The notes: generated from the letters alone by a model not told the origin. Positions 9,535 through 19,109 are shown, counted from the first letter of the stretch. The stretch: DNA of 64,000 bases from Actinotalea endophytica (GCF_025717005.1 NZ_JAOVZU010000004.1:1-64000), one strand, 5' to 3'. Numbers and translations are program-made.

Positions 9535-10500
9535 TCAGCGCTCCGCCATCGTCAGCAGCTGACGCGCGCTGATCTCGTCGGTGACGAGGCGGTGGACGAC
9601 GCCGCTGCGCAGCGCCGCCGCGATGGCCTCCGCCTTGCCTGCCCCGCCGGCGACGGCGATGACGTCCGGCACTCGGCGCAGGCACTCGAGGTCGATGGCG
9701 ATGATGCGGCTCCCGAGCTCCGGCAGGTCCACCACGGCGCCGTCCTGGTCCAGGAGGGTCATGCAGACGTCTGCCACGGCACCGGCGGCCCCCGCACGCT
9801 CGATGACGTCTCGCGGCAGCGCGGGGTGCAGAGCGAAGCTCCCGGCCCGCCACGCACCGATGCCGACGACCGCATGGGTGAGCTTGTCGAACATCGCGAA
9901 GGTCTTCCGCACGTGCCGCTCCTTGCGCAGCGCCTCCGCGGCGACCGGGCTGTCGAGCAGCATCGGCACGTGCAACGGGTAGGCACGCCCCCCGCCACGT
10001 TCCGCGACCTGCCGCACCAGCTCCAACGCACTGATCGTGAGGTCGGCCGGGACGCCGCCGACGATCTGGACCACGTCGCAGCGCGGGAGGTCGTCGATGG
10101 CTCCGATCATCGCGTGCAGGGTGCGCCCCCAGCTGACGCCGACGATGTCACCTGCCTCCAGCGAGCCGGCGAGCAGCGCGGCGGCGGCTCGGCCCAGCTG
10201 GATGCGGACGAAGTCCTCGGTGTCCTCGGCGATGCGGACGACCAGGGCCTGGCGGATGCCGAACGCGGTCGTGAGCTGAGCCGACAGCTCGAGGTCGATC
10301 TCGCTCGGGGCCGCGATGGTGATCCTGACGATGCCCGTGCGGAGGGCGGTCTCGAGCATGCGAGAGACCTTGAAGCGTGACAGGCCCAGCTCGGCGGCGA
10401 TGTCGCTCTTGCTCACGCCGTCGACGTAGAAGCGTCGGGCCGCGAGCACGGTCGACACGGTGTCGAGACTCGGACCATGAGCCCTGGCTGGGGCAGACAC
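9535..10500 (-). CDS. SorC/DeoR-family sugar-binding transcriptional regulator
   Basis: The protein has 321 residues. An N-terminal helix-turn-helix (about 20-60, SKSDIAAELGLSRFKVSRML) is followed by the SorC sugar-binding domain (about 70-315), with the conserved GVSWGRTL and VVQIVGG segments that bind phosphorylated sugars. The GTG start at 10500 was preferred over an upstream in-frame start because GGAGG lies 6 bases before it and the extra 36 residues look non-coding. It lies directly upstream of the E2-E3-E1 operon in the same direction, and an inverted-repeat operator sits between them, so it probably controls that operon. It could also serve the aldolase/dehydrogenase genes upstream. 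Confidence 0.85.
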   Translation of the reverse strand: MSAPARAHGPSLDTVSTVLAARRFYVDGVSKSDIAAELGLSRFKVSRMLETALRTGIVRITIAAPSEIDLELSAQLTTAFGIRQALVVRIAEDTEDFVRIQLGRAAAALLAGSLEAGDIVGVSWGRTLHAMIGAIDDLPRCDVVQIVGGVPADLTISALELVRQVAERGGGRAYPLHVPMLLDSPVAAEALRKERHVRKTFAMFDKLTHAVVGIGAWRAGSFALHPALPRDVIERAGAAGAVADVCMTLLDQDGAVVDLPELGSRIIAIDLECLRRVPDVIAVAGGAGKAEAIAAALRSGVVHRLVTDEISARQLLTMAER

Positions 10501-10640
10501 GTCGCCTCCGATCGCGAGAACGGCTGTGCGCCCAGGGTAGGGCTCCCCGGCGTGCACCGGTCGGACCACACCTCGAGCGCCCGGACGGCTGGGGCCGAAC
10601 CAGCTCACCCCGGGGGCGCGCGAGCGCTCGACGCAGCACC

Positions 10641-10665
10641 GGGGCCGTCCACCGCCGTCGGCCCC
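10641..10665 (-). terminator. Hairpin after the long alcohol dehydrogenase gene
   Basis: GGGGCCG (10641-10647) pairs with CGGCCCC (10659-10665), 20 bases past the dehydrogenase stop codon. There is no T-tract, so it is a weak terminator candidate. Confidence 0.4.
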
Positions 10666-10684
10666 ACCGGAACGACCATCGCGG

Positions 10685-12355
10685 TCAGCGCCCCTCCGCC
10701 TGGTCGCCGAGCAGCGCGTGCTCGGCGGTCGCGTTCCAGATCCCGCCGACCTTCGCGGCGACGTCTCCCGGCAGGTCGGACAGGCGGGTCATGCCCATCT
10801 CCGACAGCGAGGGGTAGATGATCACCTTGCCGTTCAGCGCCTGGGTCTCGACGGCGCCGAGGCCGTCGATGGCGCCGGCCATGCCGCTGACCGCGTCGAC
10901 CGACACGTTGGTGTCCAGCCGGCCGTCGGACACCATCGCGAGGACGTTCTTCATGTCCTCGATGTTGGAGCCCGAGGTACCGAACATGTAGCAGTGCTTG
11001 GCCACGTAGCCGTCCAGGTCGAACGCAGCCGTGCTGCCCGCCGGGATGCCCGCGAACACGTCGATGATGCAGCCGTCGGCGGCGGTCGCGATGCTCGCGG
11101 CGGCCAGGGCGGCCGACGGCACCATGATCGTCTGATAGGTGAAGGTGCCCTCGATCGGGGTGGCCTTCGTGTTGAGGTACGTCACGGGCACGCCGCGCCG
11201 GGTGGCGAACGGCTCGACCTTGGCGCGCAGCGCCGCGAGCCGCTCGTCGTCGATGTCCGTGCCGACCAGGTGGGCCGGCGGGTTGTCCGCGGCCACCGAG
11301 AAGATCATGTGCATCTGGCCCATCGGACCCGCGGCGCCGACGATCAGCACCCGCTCGCCCTCGCGCAGCCGACCGGAGACCGGCACGTGCGCCCAGGACT
11401 CCGCCGGGTCGCTGCCCGTGGTGCCGATCCAGCGAGCGCCGCCGTAGTGCACCTGGCCGACATCGAGCTGCACCGGGGCGCCGATCTGCTCGCCGCCCAG
11501 CACGAGGTTGATCACCGCGCCATGGGCGAGGAGACCCTGCAGCCGCTCGATCGTCGAGCCGTCCGAGCCGAGGTAGACGACGTCGTCGTAGGTCCCGGCC
11601 TCGAGCGCGTCGAGGTCGGCCATGCGGGCACCTAGTGCCTCGGCCGCCCCACGCTGCGCGTCGTCGGCGACCACCGCGACCAGCTCGCCGTGGTCGCCGG
11701 GCAGCACGCCGGCCACCGCGGCGAGGTCCCGCCCTGCGTCCGCGACCACCAGCGCAGCGCCGCCGGGGAGCATGCCGCGCCGGTCGGCGCTGGCGAACGC
11801 GTTCTCCACGCAGGACCACGGCTCGCACAGCGCGATCGACGAGGCGCTCAGGTGCTCCGGCGCGGGGATGAGATAGCGCTCACCGGTGGTCGGCTCGATG
11901 ACCACGCGCTCGTCGAGCAGCGTGTACTCCTGCAGACCGCCCTCGAAGGTGTAGCCGAACGCCGCGTTCGAGCCGTCCGTGGGCAGGCTGCGGTAGTCGG
12001 TCTGGACCAGGACGCGCTCCCCCACCGAGTGCCGCGTGACCTCGTCGCCCACGGCGACGATGCGACCGACGACCTCATGGCCGGGCACGCCGGGCTTGTC
12101 GCCGGGCACGTAGCTGCGGCAACCGTGCAGCACCTCGGGGTCGATGCCGGCGTGGATCTCGGACTTGCGCGGGTGCCCCGAGAACTGCTTGCGGAGCTTG
12201 ATGTCGGAGAAGCAGAGCCCGACGGCCTCGATCTTCAGCAGGATCTCGTGCGGTCCGGGGGCGTACACCGGCTTGGCCGGGTTCAGCACGGCCTCGCCCT
12301 GGGCGACCAGCTGGACGGCGTGCTGGGTCTCGGGGAGTGAGCCCTGGGTCGTCAT
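10685..12355 (-). CDS. Long zinc-type alcohol dehydrogenase family protein
   Basis: The protein has 556 residues, about 200 more than an ordinary medium-chain dehydrogenase. The N-terminal GroES-like catalytic domain shows GLCFSDIKL (zinc-ligand Cys region), GVPGHEVVGRI and CEPWSCVENA. A first Rossmann-like segment near 200-260 seems degenerate, and a second nucleotide-binding core begins near ILIVGAAGPMGQM. It probably oxidises or reduces a sugar, polyol or sugar phosphate; the layout recalls sorbose-1-phosphate reductase relatives, but I do not recognise the exact enzyme. It is the third gene after the PHP-like and aldolase/dehydrogenase genes (79-base gap), which points to a common catabolic route. 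Confidence 0.75.
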   Translation of the reverse strand: MTTQGSLPETQHAVQLVAQGEAVLNPAKPVYAPGPHEILLKIEAVGLCFSDIKLRKQFSGHPRKSEIHAGIDPEVLHGCRSYVPGDKPGVPGHEVVGRIVAVGDEVTRHSVGERVLVQTDYRSLPTDGSNAAFGYTFEGGLQEYTLLDERVVIEPTTGERYLIPAPEHLSASSIALCEPWSCVENAFASADRRGMLPGGAALVVADAGRDLAAVAGVLPGDHGELVAVVADDAQRGAAEALGARMADLDALEAGTYDDVVYLGSDGSTIERLQGLLAHGAVINLVLGGEQIGAPVQLDVGQVHYGGARWIGTTGSDPAESWAHVPVSGRLREGERVLIVGAAGPMGQMHMIFSVAADNPPAHLVGTDIDDERLAALRAKVEPFATRRGVPVTYLNTKATPIEGTFTYQTIMVPSAALAAASIATAADGCIIDVFAGIPAGSTAAFDLDGYVAKHCYMFGTSGSNIEDMKNVLAMVSDGRLDTNVSVDAVSGMAGAIDGLGAVETQALNGKVIIYPSLSEMGMTRLSDLPGDVAAKVGGIWNATAEHALLGDQAEGR

Positions 12356-12434
12356 CGCTACGCCTTTCGTGGGTTGTCGTCGGGTGTGGTTCGCGGGATG
12401 GCGGTGGACGGCCGACCGGCCGCCCGGTGGCGGG

Positions 12435-14441
12435 TCAGTGCAGCATCACCTGGCCGCCGGTCACGGGCAGCGCCTGCCCGGTCTCGTACTTCTGGTCGAC
12501 GAGGTAGTAGACGGCGGTCATCACGTCCGGCGTCGTACAGCCGCGGGACATCGGCACCTTCGCCTCGTAGAAGGCCTTGACCTCCTCGACGGTCGTCGCG
12601 CCGGGCACCTTGCCGGTGCGCAGGTACTGGACGAACAGGCCGTTCTCCGGGTCGGACCACAGCGGACCGTCGTAGAAGTTGCCCGGGCAGATCGAGTTCA
12701 CCTTGACCCCGTCGGTCACCAGCTCGAGCGCGAACGACTGGGTCAGGCCGATACCGCCGAACTTCGAGCCGGCGTAGGCGAAGTTCTTGTTCGAGCCGAC
12801 CAGCCCCGACTTGGAGTTGATCTGCACGATGTCGGTCCAGTGCTCGGGCCGCGCGGCGTGCTGGCGGGCGAGCACCGGAGCCACCCCCTGCACGCACAGG
12901 AAGTACCCCTTGTAGTTCACGTCGGTGGACAGGTCGAAGTCCCGCTCGGACTGCGTCTTGACGCTCTCGGCGCGCAGCACCCCGGCGTTCGACACGAACA
13001 GGTCCAGCCCGCCGTAGGCCCGGACCACCTGGTCCACCGCGGCGGCGACCGAGGCACCGTCGGCGACGTTCATCACGACCCCGACGGCCCGCCCGGCGCC
13101 GTGCTCCGCGACGATCCCGGCCGCGGCCGTCGCGACGCCGTCGGCGTTGAGGTCCGCGAGCACCACGTGCGCGCCCTGCGCCGCGAGGTCCTGCGCGATG
13201 CCGAGCCCGAACCCCTGGGCCGCGCCGGTCACCACGGCGACCTTGCCGGCCACCCGGCCCGCGCTCGCGCCGCCGGCCGCGACCTGGCGGCGGTAGGCCT
13301 CGACCTCCCAGTTCTCGATGAACTCGCTCGAGTCGGGGGTCATGTAGAGCACGCCGCCGACTCGCCGGGCGCCGACCATCACCGCGATCGCGTCCCGATA
13401 GACGGCGCGCGCCGTGTCGGCGTCGGCCCAGCGGGCGCCCGCCGCGAACATGCCGACGCCGGCGACGAGGACGATCGTGGGCGGGATGCCGTGCGCGGCG
13501 CGGTACGCCGCGACGGCGTCGGTCAGCCGCGCGGCGAGCGCGTCGTCGTCCTCGCCGGGCTCGGGCGCGAACCACATCGGGAACGAGCGGCAGTACACGA
13601 TCTGGTCCGGGATGAGCGGTCCACCACCGGCCACCTGCTCGCCGTCCGCGTCGGTCACCAGGTCCAGCACCACGTCGGAGTCGTCGAACAGCACGACGTT
13701 CAGGGCCGCACGGTCCGAGGTGAGCGCCCGCAGCGTCGGACCGACCACGCGCACCACCCGGTCGACCTCGTCGGGATCGGGCGCCTCGACCCGGCTCACC
13801 TCGAGCTCAGGGAAGCCGTCACGGATCTGCTCGAGCTCGCCGAGCAGCCAGGACAGGTCGGCGTCGACGGCCGCCGGGTCCGCGCCGCTGACCACGACCC
13901 CGTGGTTCTGCAGCACGACACCGCGCGGGGTCCGGCCGCCGGTCCGCGCCGCGAACCCGGCCAGGCCGTCACGGATCGCGCGGGCCAGCTCGATGCCCGG
14001 GTCCACCAGGTCGATCCAGAGCACGTCGTCGCCCAGCCGCTCGGCGACCAGGCGCTTGCCCTCGACCGCGCAGCCGAGCTGGTTCACCACGGTCGAGTGC
14101 AGGTGCACCACGTAGCGTGCGGGCATCAGGTCGTGCAGCACGGCCTCGACCGACGGGCGGGGCGCGGTGGGCCCGTCCAGGCGTGCGGCCAGCACCGCGG
14201 CCTTGAAGCCGGCCTCCCGCTCGTCGCGGGTCGCACCGAGGTCGCGGTCGAGCAGCGCGGCGAGCGCGGACCGGTCGAGCGCCACGAAACCGTCCGCGTC
14301 GATGGTGGCGAGCGTCGTGCCGCTCGCCTTGACCAGCAGCCGGTCGGCGTCCTTGACCGAGGTGTTGCCGCCGCCGCCGAGCACCAGGCTCGGGTTCGCG
14401 CCGTAGCGCCGGGACAGCTCCACCAGGGCGTCGATGCTCAT
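12435..14441 (-). CDS. Bifunctional class II aldolase / short-chain dehydrogenase (RhaEW-like)
   Basis: The protein has 668 residues. The N-terminal half (about 1-390) is a class II aldolase domain with a zinc-ligand HLHST segment near 115, GGGGNTS and VLQNHGVVV. The C-terminal half (about 420-665) is a short-chain dehydrogenase with the NAD motif TGAAQGFGLGIA and catalytic YAGSK. Such fusions act in rhamnose catabolism as rhamnulose-1-phosphate aldolase plus lactaldehyde dehydrogenase, which suits the nearby rhamnosidases and importer. Rhamnose isomerase and rhamnulose kinase are absent from this window, so the exact substrate stays inferred. It starts four bases after the PHP-like gene and ends 79 bases before the dehydrogenase gene. 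Confidence 0.85.
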   Translation of the reverse strand: MSIDALVELSRRYGANPSLVLGGGGNTSVKDADRLLVKASGTTLATIDADGFVALDRSALAALLDRDLGATRDEREAGFKAAVLAARLDGPTAPRPSVEAVLHDLMPARYVVHLHSTVVNQLGCAVEGKRLVAERLGDDVLWIDLVDPGIELARAIRDGLAGFAARTGGRTPRGVVLQNHGVVVSGADPAAVDADLSWLLGELEQIRDGFPELEVSRVEAPDPDEVDRVVRVVGPTLRALTSDRAALNVVLFDDSDVVLDLVTDADGEQVAGGGPLIPDQIVYCRSFPMWFAPEPGEDDDALAARLTDAVAAYRAAHGIPPTIVLVAGVGMFAAGARWADADTARAVYRDAIAVMVGARRVGGVLYMTPDSSEFIENWEVEAYRRQVAAGGASAGRVAGKVAVVTGAAQGFGLGIAQDLAAQGAHVVLADLNADGVATAAAGIVAEHGAGRAVGVVMNVADGASVAAAVDQVVRAYGGLDLFVSNAGVLRAESVKTQSERDFDLSTDVNYKGYFLCVQGVAPVLARQHAARPEHWTDIVQINSKSGLVGSNKNFAYAGSKFGGIGLTQSFALELVTDGVKVNSICPGNFYDGPLWSDPENGLFVQYLRTGKVPGATTVEEVKAFYEAKVPMSRGCTTPDVMTAVYYLVDQKYETGQALPVTGGQVMLH

Positions 14442-14445
14442 CGGG

Positions 14446-15690
14446 TCACCTCTCCGCGGCCGCGGCCGCGTGGTCGCTGAGGACGGCCTGGATCAGCCGT
14501 TCGCCGGTCCGCGCCCACGCACGGATCCGGGCGTCGGCGTCGGGGTACGCCGGGTCGGGCGTGCCGTCCGGGCCGACGAAGCCTTGCTCGCCGCGAGCGA
14601 CGGCGTCCTGGTGCGCGGCCACCACGCAGGCGCCCTCCCAGACCGTGGCCGCCACGTCGTCCGGGAGCGGCACGCCGCCGAGGCACTCCGGCAGCATCGG
14701 CACCATGTCCAGCGTGTTGTGCTCGGTGCCGGCGAGCACCACGAGCCCGGCCGCCCGCAGCCCGGTGACGTACCGGCTGAGCACCACGGGGTCGTTGCGG
14801 TTCGGGATCAGCTCCACCGCCGGCACGCCGTGCGCGAGCAGCCAGGCCGCCAGGTCGTCGACCGACTCCTCGAAGCCGCAGACCGGCGAGGCGCCGTCGG
14901 CCAGGATCGGGTAGCACGGGATCCCGCCGAGGGAGACCACGAGACCGAGCACGAGGTCGAGGCTCACGGCGTCGTCCTCGGGCACGTACCCGGGCTTGCC
15001 CGCCTTCATCAGCGACGACCGCAGGTGGTTCTGCACCGAGACCGCGTCGAGGGCTGCCGGAGCGGAGCCGGTCAGGCGCTCGAGGGCCTCGCCGAGGTCG
15101 TCCCCCACCTGTGCGGCCAGCGCCTCGGCGAACGCCTGGGCGACGTGACGCTCCTGCAGGTGGACCGTCGGGATCGGTACGCCGGCGCGTCCGGCGACGG
15201 CCGCGACGACGGACTCGACCGTGACGTCGACCGGGACGCCACCCTCGGCGAACAGCGCGTTCAGCCGTGCGACCTGGGCGCCGATCCGGGCCTCGTCGGT
15301 GGCCCGGATCACGGCGAGGCGCTCGGCGGCGTCGGCCGGGAGCGGGTCGAGGTGCACCAGTCCCTTGCCGCAGACGTACATCTTCCCCGGGTTGCCGGGG
15401 TCGTTGATCTTCACCCCGGCGTCGCGTAGCTCGGGCAGGTAGCAGATCGCCTCGAGGCCGAACAGGGGCACCAACCCGGCTCCCTGTGCGAGCACCGCGA
15501 GGTCGTCGTAGACCGAGAAGTCGTAGTAGTTGCTGCCGCCGAGCACGGCGAGGCCCTCGGCTGCCGCCCGTTCGACCGCCTCGGCCGTGGTCCGGAACGC
15601 GGAGAAGTTCGGTGGCAGGTGGACGTGCGCGTTGACGCCCGTCCGCCTCTCGATCGGGGACGCTCCGTCGACGTTGGCCGGACCGCTCAC
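14446..15690 (-). CDS. PHP-superfamily-like metal-dependent protein, function unknown
   Basis: The protein has 414 residues. It opens with a metal-binding-like NAHVHLPPNF (HxH) and later has FGLEAICYLPE and GTEHNTLDM, resembling metal ligands of PHP or amidohydrolase-type TIM barrels. There is no signal peptide. The GTG start at 15690 was chosen because GGGAGG precedes it at good spacing; longer readings run through the promoter and operator. It is the first gene of the PHP-aldolase/dehydrogenase-alcohol dehydrogenase unit, and a LacI-type operator overlaps its promoter. It may hydrolyse or isomerise an intermediate of the same pathway, but I do not recognise a named function. Confidence 0.7.
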   Translation of the reverse strand: MSGPANVDGASPIERRTGVNAHVHLPPNFSAFRTTAEAVERAAAEGLAVLGGSNYYDFSVYDDLAVLAQGAGLVPLFGLEAICYLPELRDAGVKINDPGNPGKMYVCGKGLVHLDPLPADAAERLAVIRATDEARIGAQVARLNALFAEGGVPVDVTVESVVAAVAGRAGVPIPTVHLQERHVAQAFAEALAAQVGDDLGEALERLTGSAPAALDAVSVQNHLRSSLMKAGKPGYVPEDDAVSLDLVLGLVVSLGGIPCYPILADGASPVCGFEESVDDLAAWLLAHGVPAVELIPNRNDPVVLSRYVTGLRAAGLVVLAGTEHNTLDMVPMLPECLGGVPLPDDVAATVWEGACVVAAHQDAVARGEQGFVGPDGTPDPAYPDADARIRAWARTGERLIQAVLSDHAAAAAER

Positions 15691-15724
15691 GCTTCCTCCC
15701 GTGCGCCAGTGCATCGGTGTGATT

Positions 15725-15760
15725 GAAACGTTTCTATCACGCCGGCGCCGAGGCTCGCAA
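15725..15760 (-). promoter_or_regulatory. Promoter with perfect LacI-type operator
   Basis: Read on the minus strand, TTGCGA (15755-15760) and ATAGAA (15732-15737) are 17 bases apart. GAAACGTTTC (15725-15734), a perfect 10-bp palindrome of the LacI/CcpA type, overlaps the -10 element. It lies about 35 bases before the PHP-like start codon. Confidence 0.6.
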
Positions 15761-15855
15761 GTGGGCCGGCCGCCGTCGTGGCAAATGCATGGTAGCGCTA
15801 TCTCGGTTGGATTGCTATTCCGCATTCTTTGTCATGTCATTGACATTTCTGGATC

Positions 15856-15905
15856 ACGCCGGCGCCCGGTCGCCGCCGCAGCGACGGCGGTGCCGGACGC
15901 CGGCG
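15856..15905 (-). terminator. Long hairpin after GH78 gene 1
   Basis: Arms CGCCGGCGCCCGG and CCGGACGCCGGCG pair over 13 bp with one mismatch, just past the rhamnosidase stop. A relatively AT-rich stretch (about 15782-15855) lies between this hairpin and the next promoter. Confidence 0.5.
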
Positions 15906-15909
15906 CGAC

Positions 15910-18174
15910 TCAGAGCGCGACCGCCCAGACGTAGCGGCCCGCGCCGACGACCGACCGGTCCCCCGCGAGCTCGACCTCGAGGTGGACGCCCTCGGGGACC
16001 ACCGCCTCGGCCTGCAGGCTGTCCGCCTCCAGGCGCCACGAGACCGAGACCGTCCCGTGCCCCGTCCGCAGGCTCGCCGACGCCCAGGTCAGGCCTCCAC
16101 CCGGGATCGGGGCGAACCGCGCGCGCGCATAGCCCGGCTCCAGGGGCGAGAGCCCCGCGACCGTGCGGTGCATCCAGTCCGCGACCGAGCCGAGCGCGTA
16201 GTGGTCGAAGCTCGTCATCTCACCGGGGTTGATCGAGCCGTCCTCGAGCATCGAGTCCCAGCGCTCCCAGATCGTGGTCGCGCCCATCGTGACCGGGTAC
16301 AGCCACGAGGGGCAGCCCTGCTCGGTGAGCAGCCGGTACGCCTCGGTGACGTGACCGGTCGCGGTCAGGGCGTCGAGCACGTAGGGCGTGCCGGCGAAGC
16401 CGGTGGCGACCCGGTAGCCGTTCTGCTCCGCGAGCGCCGCGAGCCGGTCCCCGGCCGCGTCGCGCGCGGCACCGTCGACCACGTCGAACGCGATCGCCAG
16501 CGCGTAGACCGTCGGGCAGTCGCTGCGGATGGTCCCGTCGGCCGCCACGTAGTGCTCGACGAACGCCGCCCTCGTCGCCTCGTGCAGGGCCTCGAGCTCG
16601 GCGGCCTCGTCCTCCCGGCCGAGCACGCGTGCAGCGGCGGCCGCCTCCCGGAAGGTCCGCACGGCGCAGGCGGTGGCCACCACGTCGTTGTCGGCCTTCG
16701 CCTCGAACGGGGCCTCGGGCGGTGCGGTCGGGTCGAGCCAGTCACCGAACTGGAACCCGCCGGTCCACAGCCCGTCACCGTCCAGCAGCGCCTGCACCGC
16801 CCTTGAGTGCGCGAGCATCGCCGGGTAGGCGCGCTCGAGGGCCGCGGCGTCGCCGTACGCCCGCCACAGCGCCCAGGGCACCCACACCGCGGCGTCGGAC
16901 CAGATCGCCGTGGTCGCGGTCTGCGGGAACCAGTCCAGCGGCGGGTCGTACTTGATGTTGTCCGGCACCACGAACGGCACCACACCGCCGGCGGCCCGCT
17001 GCTCCAGGTCGAGGTCCACCAGCCAGTCACCCAGGAACCCGGCGACGTCGTAGAGGAAGGCCGCGGTCGGCGTGAACACCGCGATGTCACCGGTCCAACC
17101 CAGCCGCTCGTCGCGCTGCGGGCAGTCTGTCGGCAGGTCCAGGAAGTTGCCGCGCTGGCTCCACACCACGTTGTGGTGCAGCTGGTTGAGCAGCGGGTCG
17201 GAGCACTCGAAGGTGCCCGTGCGGTCCATCGCCGAGTGCACCACGACGGCCTCGATCGCGTCCGCGGTCAGCCCACCCGGGTAGCCCTCGACCTCGGCGT
17301 AGCGGAAGCCGTGGAACGTGAACGTCGGCTCGAACACGTCGTCGCCACCGGACAGCACGAACCGGTCGGTCGCCTTCGCCGTGCGCAGCGGCCGGGTGCC
17401 GAGCTCGTCGTTCTCCAGCACCTCGGCGTGCCGGACGGTCACCGTCGTCCCGGACTCGCCCCGTGCCCGCAGCCGGACCCAGCCGGTGAGGTTCTGGCCG
17501 AAGTCGACCAGCGTCCGGCCGGCGGGAGAGGTCCAGATCCGCGTCGGGCCGAGCGACTCGTGCCGCACCACCGGCGGCCCGACGTACGGCGCGAGCGTCC
17601 CGGTGTCGAACGACACCGCGTGCACCGGCCGCCCGCTCCCGCCGCCAGGTCGCAGCCAGCTGTCGTCGCGCAGGCGAGCATCGATCGTCTGGCCGTCGTA
17701 CAGGTCGTCCGCGAGGACCTCCGAGCCCGTACAGGTCCAGCTCTCGTCGGTCCCCGCGACCTGTGTGTGGCCGTCGGCGAACGTCACCTCGAGCTGCGCG
17801 AACCCGGCGACCTCGTCGCCGTAGACCGCCTGGTTGCGCATGAAGCCGAGCCGGCCGTGGAACCAGCCGTTGCCGACCACCAGACCGAGCACCACCGGCT
17901 CGCCCGCCCGTTGCGCCGCGACCACGGCCGCCGTGACGTCGTGGTCCCGATGACGCAGTCGCCACTCGTACGCCGACCAGCCGGGGGTGAGCACCTCCTC
18001 GCTCGCACGGGAGGTGCCGACGTAGGCCTCGACCACGCCGTGCGCGGTGACCAGCAGCCGCGCGGCCGCGACCTCACCGTGCCCGTCGGCGAGAGCCACC
18101 TCACCGCGCAGCCGCGGCGCGGCCCCGAGGCCGGGTACCGGGGCGATCATCGAGGCATGCCAGGTGTGCCCCAT
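15910..18174 (-). CDS. Alpha-L-rhamnosidase, GH78 (short form)
   Basis: The protein has 754 residues and no signal peptide, so it is probably intracellular and acts on imported rhamno-oligosaccharides or glycosides. The N-terminal beta domains include a DFGQNLTGW and TVRHAEVLE region. The (alpha/alpha)6 catalytic domain carries CPQRDERLGWTGD (general acid Glu region) and the WERWDSM...GEMTSFDHYALG segment that holds the catalytic base. A C-terminal beta domain follows. The start at 18174 is preceded by AAGAGGA; a start 14 codons upstream (18216) is possible. It lacks about 190 residues of N-terminal sequence present in the second GH78 at 22583-25432. It is the last gene of the binding protein-permease-permease-GH78 unit, 104 bases after the second permease. 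Confidence 0.9.
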   Translation of the reverse strand: MGHTWHASMIAPVPGLGAAPRLRGEVALADGHGEVAAARLLVTAHGVVEAYVGTSRASEEVLTPGWSAYEWRLRHRDHDVTAAVVAAQRAGEPVVLGLVVGNGWFHGRLGFMRNQAVYGDEVAGFAQLEVTFADGHTQVAGTDESWTCTGSEVLADDLYDGQTIDARLRDDSWLRPGGGSGRPVHAVSFDTGTLAPYVGPPVVRHESLGPTRIWTSPAGRTLVDFGQNLTGWVRLRARGESGTTVTVRHAEVLENDELGTRPLRTAKATDRFVLSGGDDVFEPTFTFHGFRYAEVEGYPGGLTADAIEAVVVHSAMDRTGTFECSDPLLNQLHHNVVWSQRGNFLDLPTDCPQRDERLGWTGDIAVFTPTAAFLYDVAGFLGDWLVDLDLEQRAAGGVVPFVVPDNIKYDPPLDWFPQTATTAIWSDAAVWVPWALWRAYGDAAALERAYPAMLAHSRAVQALLDGDGLWTGGFQFGDWLDPTAPPEAPFEAKADNDVVATACAVRTFREAAAAARVLGREDEAAELEALHEATRAAFVEHYVAADGTIRSDCPTVYALAIAFDVVDGAARDAAGDRLAALAEQNGYRVATGFAGTPYVLDALTATGHVTEAYRLLTEQGCPSWLYPVTMGATTIWERWDSMLEDGSINPGEMTSFDHYALGSVADWMHRTVAGLSPLEPGYARARFAPIPGGGLTWASASLRTGHGTVSVSWRLEADSLQAEAVVPEGVHLEVELAGDRSVVGAGRYVWAVAL

Positions 18175-18278
18175 GGGGGTCCTCTTCTCAGGTCCGGGCA
18201 TGCCGAGGGCTGGCATGCCGCCGTTCGTGATGCGGTGCTGGTGGTGAACCGGCACCGGTCGTGAGCCGGTGGGCTCCG

Positions 18279-19109
18279 TCAGCCCTTGATGGATCCCGCG
18301 GTCATGCCGCCGACGATCTTCTTGTTGAAGAACAGGAAGAGCAGCAACGGCGGGATCGTGATGATCAGGATGTCCATGAAGAGCAGGTTGTACTGGGTAC
18401 GGAACTGGCTCATGAAGTTGTAGAGCGTCAGCTGCACGGTCGCGTTCTCGTCGCCCGGGGTGAAGTACAGCGGGTTCACGAAGTCGTTGAAGATGAACAC
18501 CGACGTCGTGATGATCACCGTGACGATCACCGGGCGGAGCAACGGGAAGATCACCCGGAAGTACACCCCGAGAGGTCCGGCACCGTCGATGATCGCCGCC
18601 TCGTCGATCTCCCGCGGGATGGTCGCGATGAACGCCCGGAACAGCAGGATCGTGAACGGGAGCTGCAGCGCGACCTCGACCAGGATCAGACCGGTCAGGG
18701 TCTTGAACAGCCCGATCCCCTGCAGCACCCAGATCGTCGGCACGATCGCCGGCGGGATGATCAGCCCCGCGAGGATCGCGAAGTTGGCGATGCTCGCGAC
18801 CGTCCCGGTGTTCCGGCGCTGGAGCACGAAGGCGACCATCGAGCTCACGATCACCAGGATCACCACGGAGACGACTGTGAGGATGGTGGAGTTCTTGAAC
18901 GCGGTGAGCAGGATGCCGTCCCTGGCGCTGAACACGTCGACGACGTTCTGCCAGACCTGCCACTGGGTGGGCAGCGTGAACGTGAGGTCCCGCGCGTCCT
19001 CCTCCGTCTTCACGGCGGTGAGCACGATGAAGACGAACGGGATGACGAAGACCACGATGCCGATGAACACGGCGACGACATCGGCGACGACCCGCTTGGC
19101 GCCTCTCAC
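18279..19109 (-). CDS. Carbohydrate ABC transporter permease (MalG/LacG family)
   Basis: The protein has 276 residues and about six membrane helices. It carries the EAA-like cytoplasmic loop (IPREIDEAAIIDGAGPLGVY) that docks on the ATPase. It forms the import channel with the MalF-type partner just upstream; the genes overlap by four bases. No ATPase gene lies in this unit, so a shared MsiK-type ATPase, usual in actinobacteria, is the likely energiser. Its neighbours (GH78 downstream, GH78 and LacI upstream) suggest rhamnosides or rhamno-oligosaccharides as cargo. Confidence 0.92.
   Translation of the reverse strand: MRGAKRVVADVVAVFIGIVVFVIPFVFIVLTAVKTEEDARDLTFTLPTQWQVWQNVVDVFSARDGILLTAFKNSTILTVVSVVILVIVSSMVAFVLQRRNTGTVASIANFAILAGLIIPPAIVPTIWVLQGIGLFKTLTGLILVEVALQLPFTILLFRAFIATIPREIDEAAIIDGAGPLGVYFRVIFPLLRPVIVTVIITTSVFIFNDFVNPLYFTPGDENATVQLTLYNFMSQFRTQYNLLFMDILIITIPPLLLFLFFNKKIVGGMTAGSIKG

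Noticed and set aside
18175-18963. N-terminal extension of the short GH78 to about 1017 residues
   Set aside because: The extra residues overlap the MalG-type permease in another frame and look like its shadow. A ribosome binding site supports a start at 18174.
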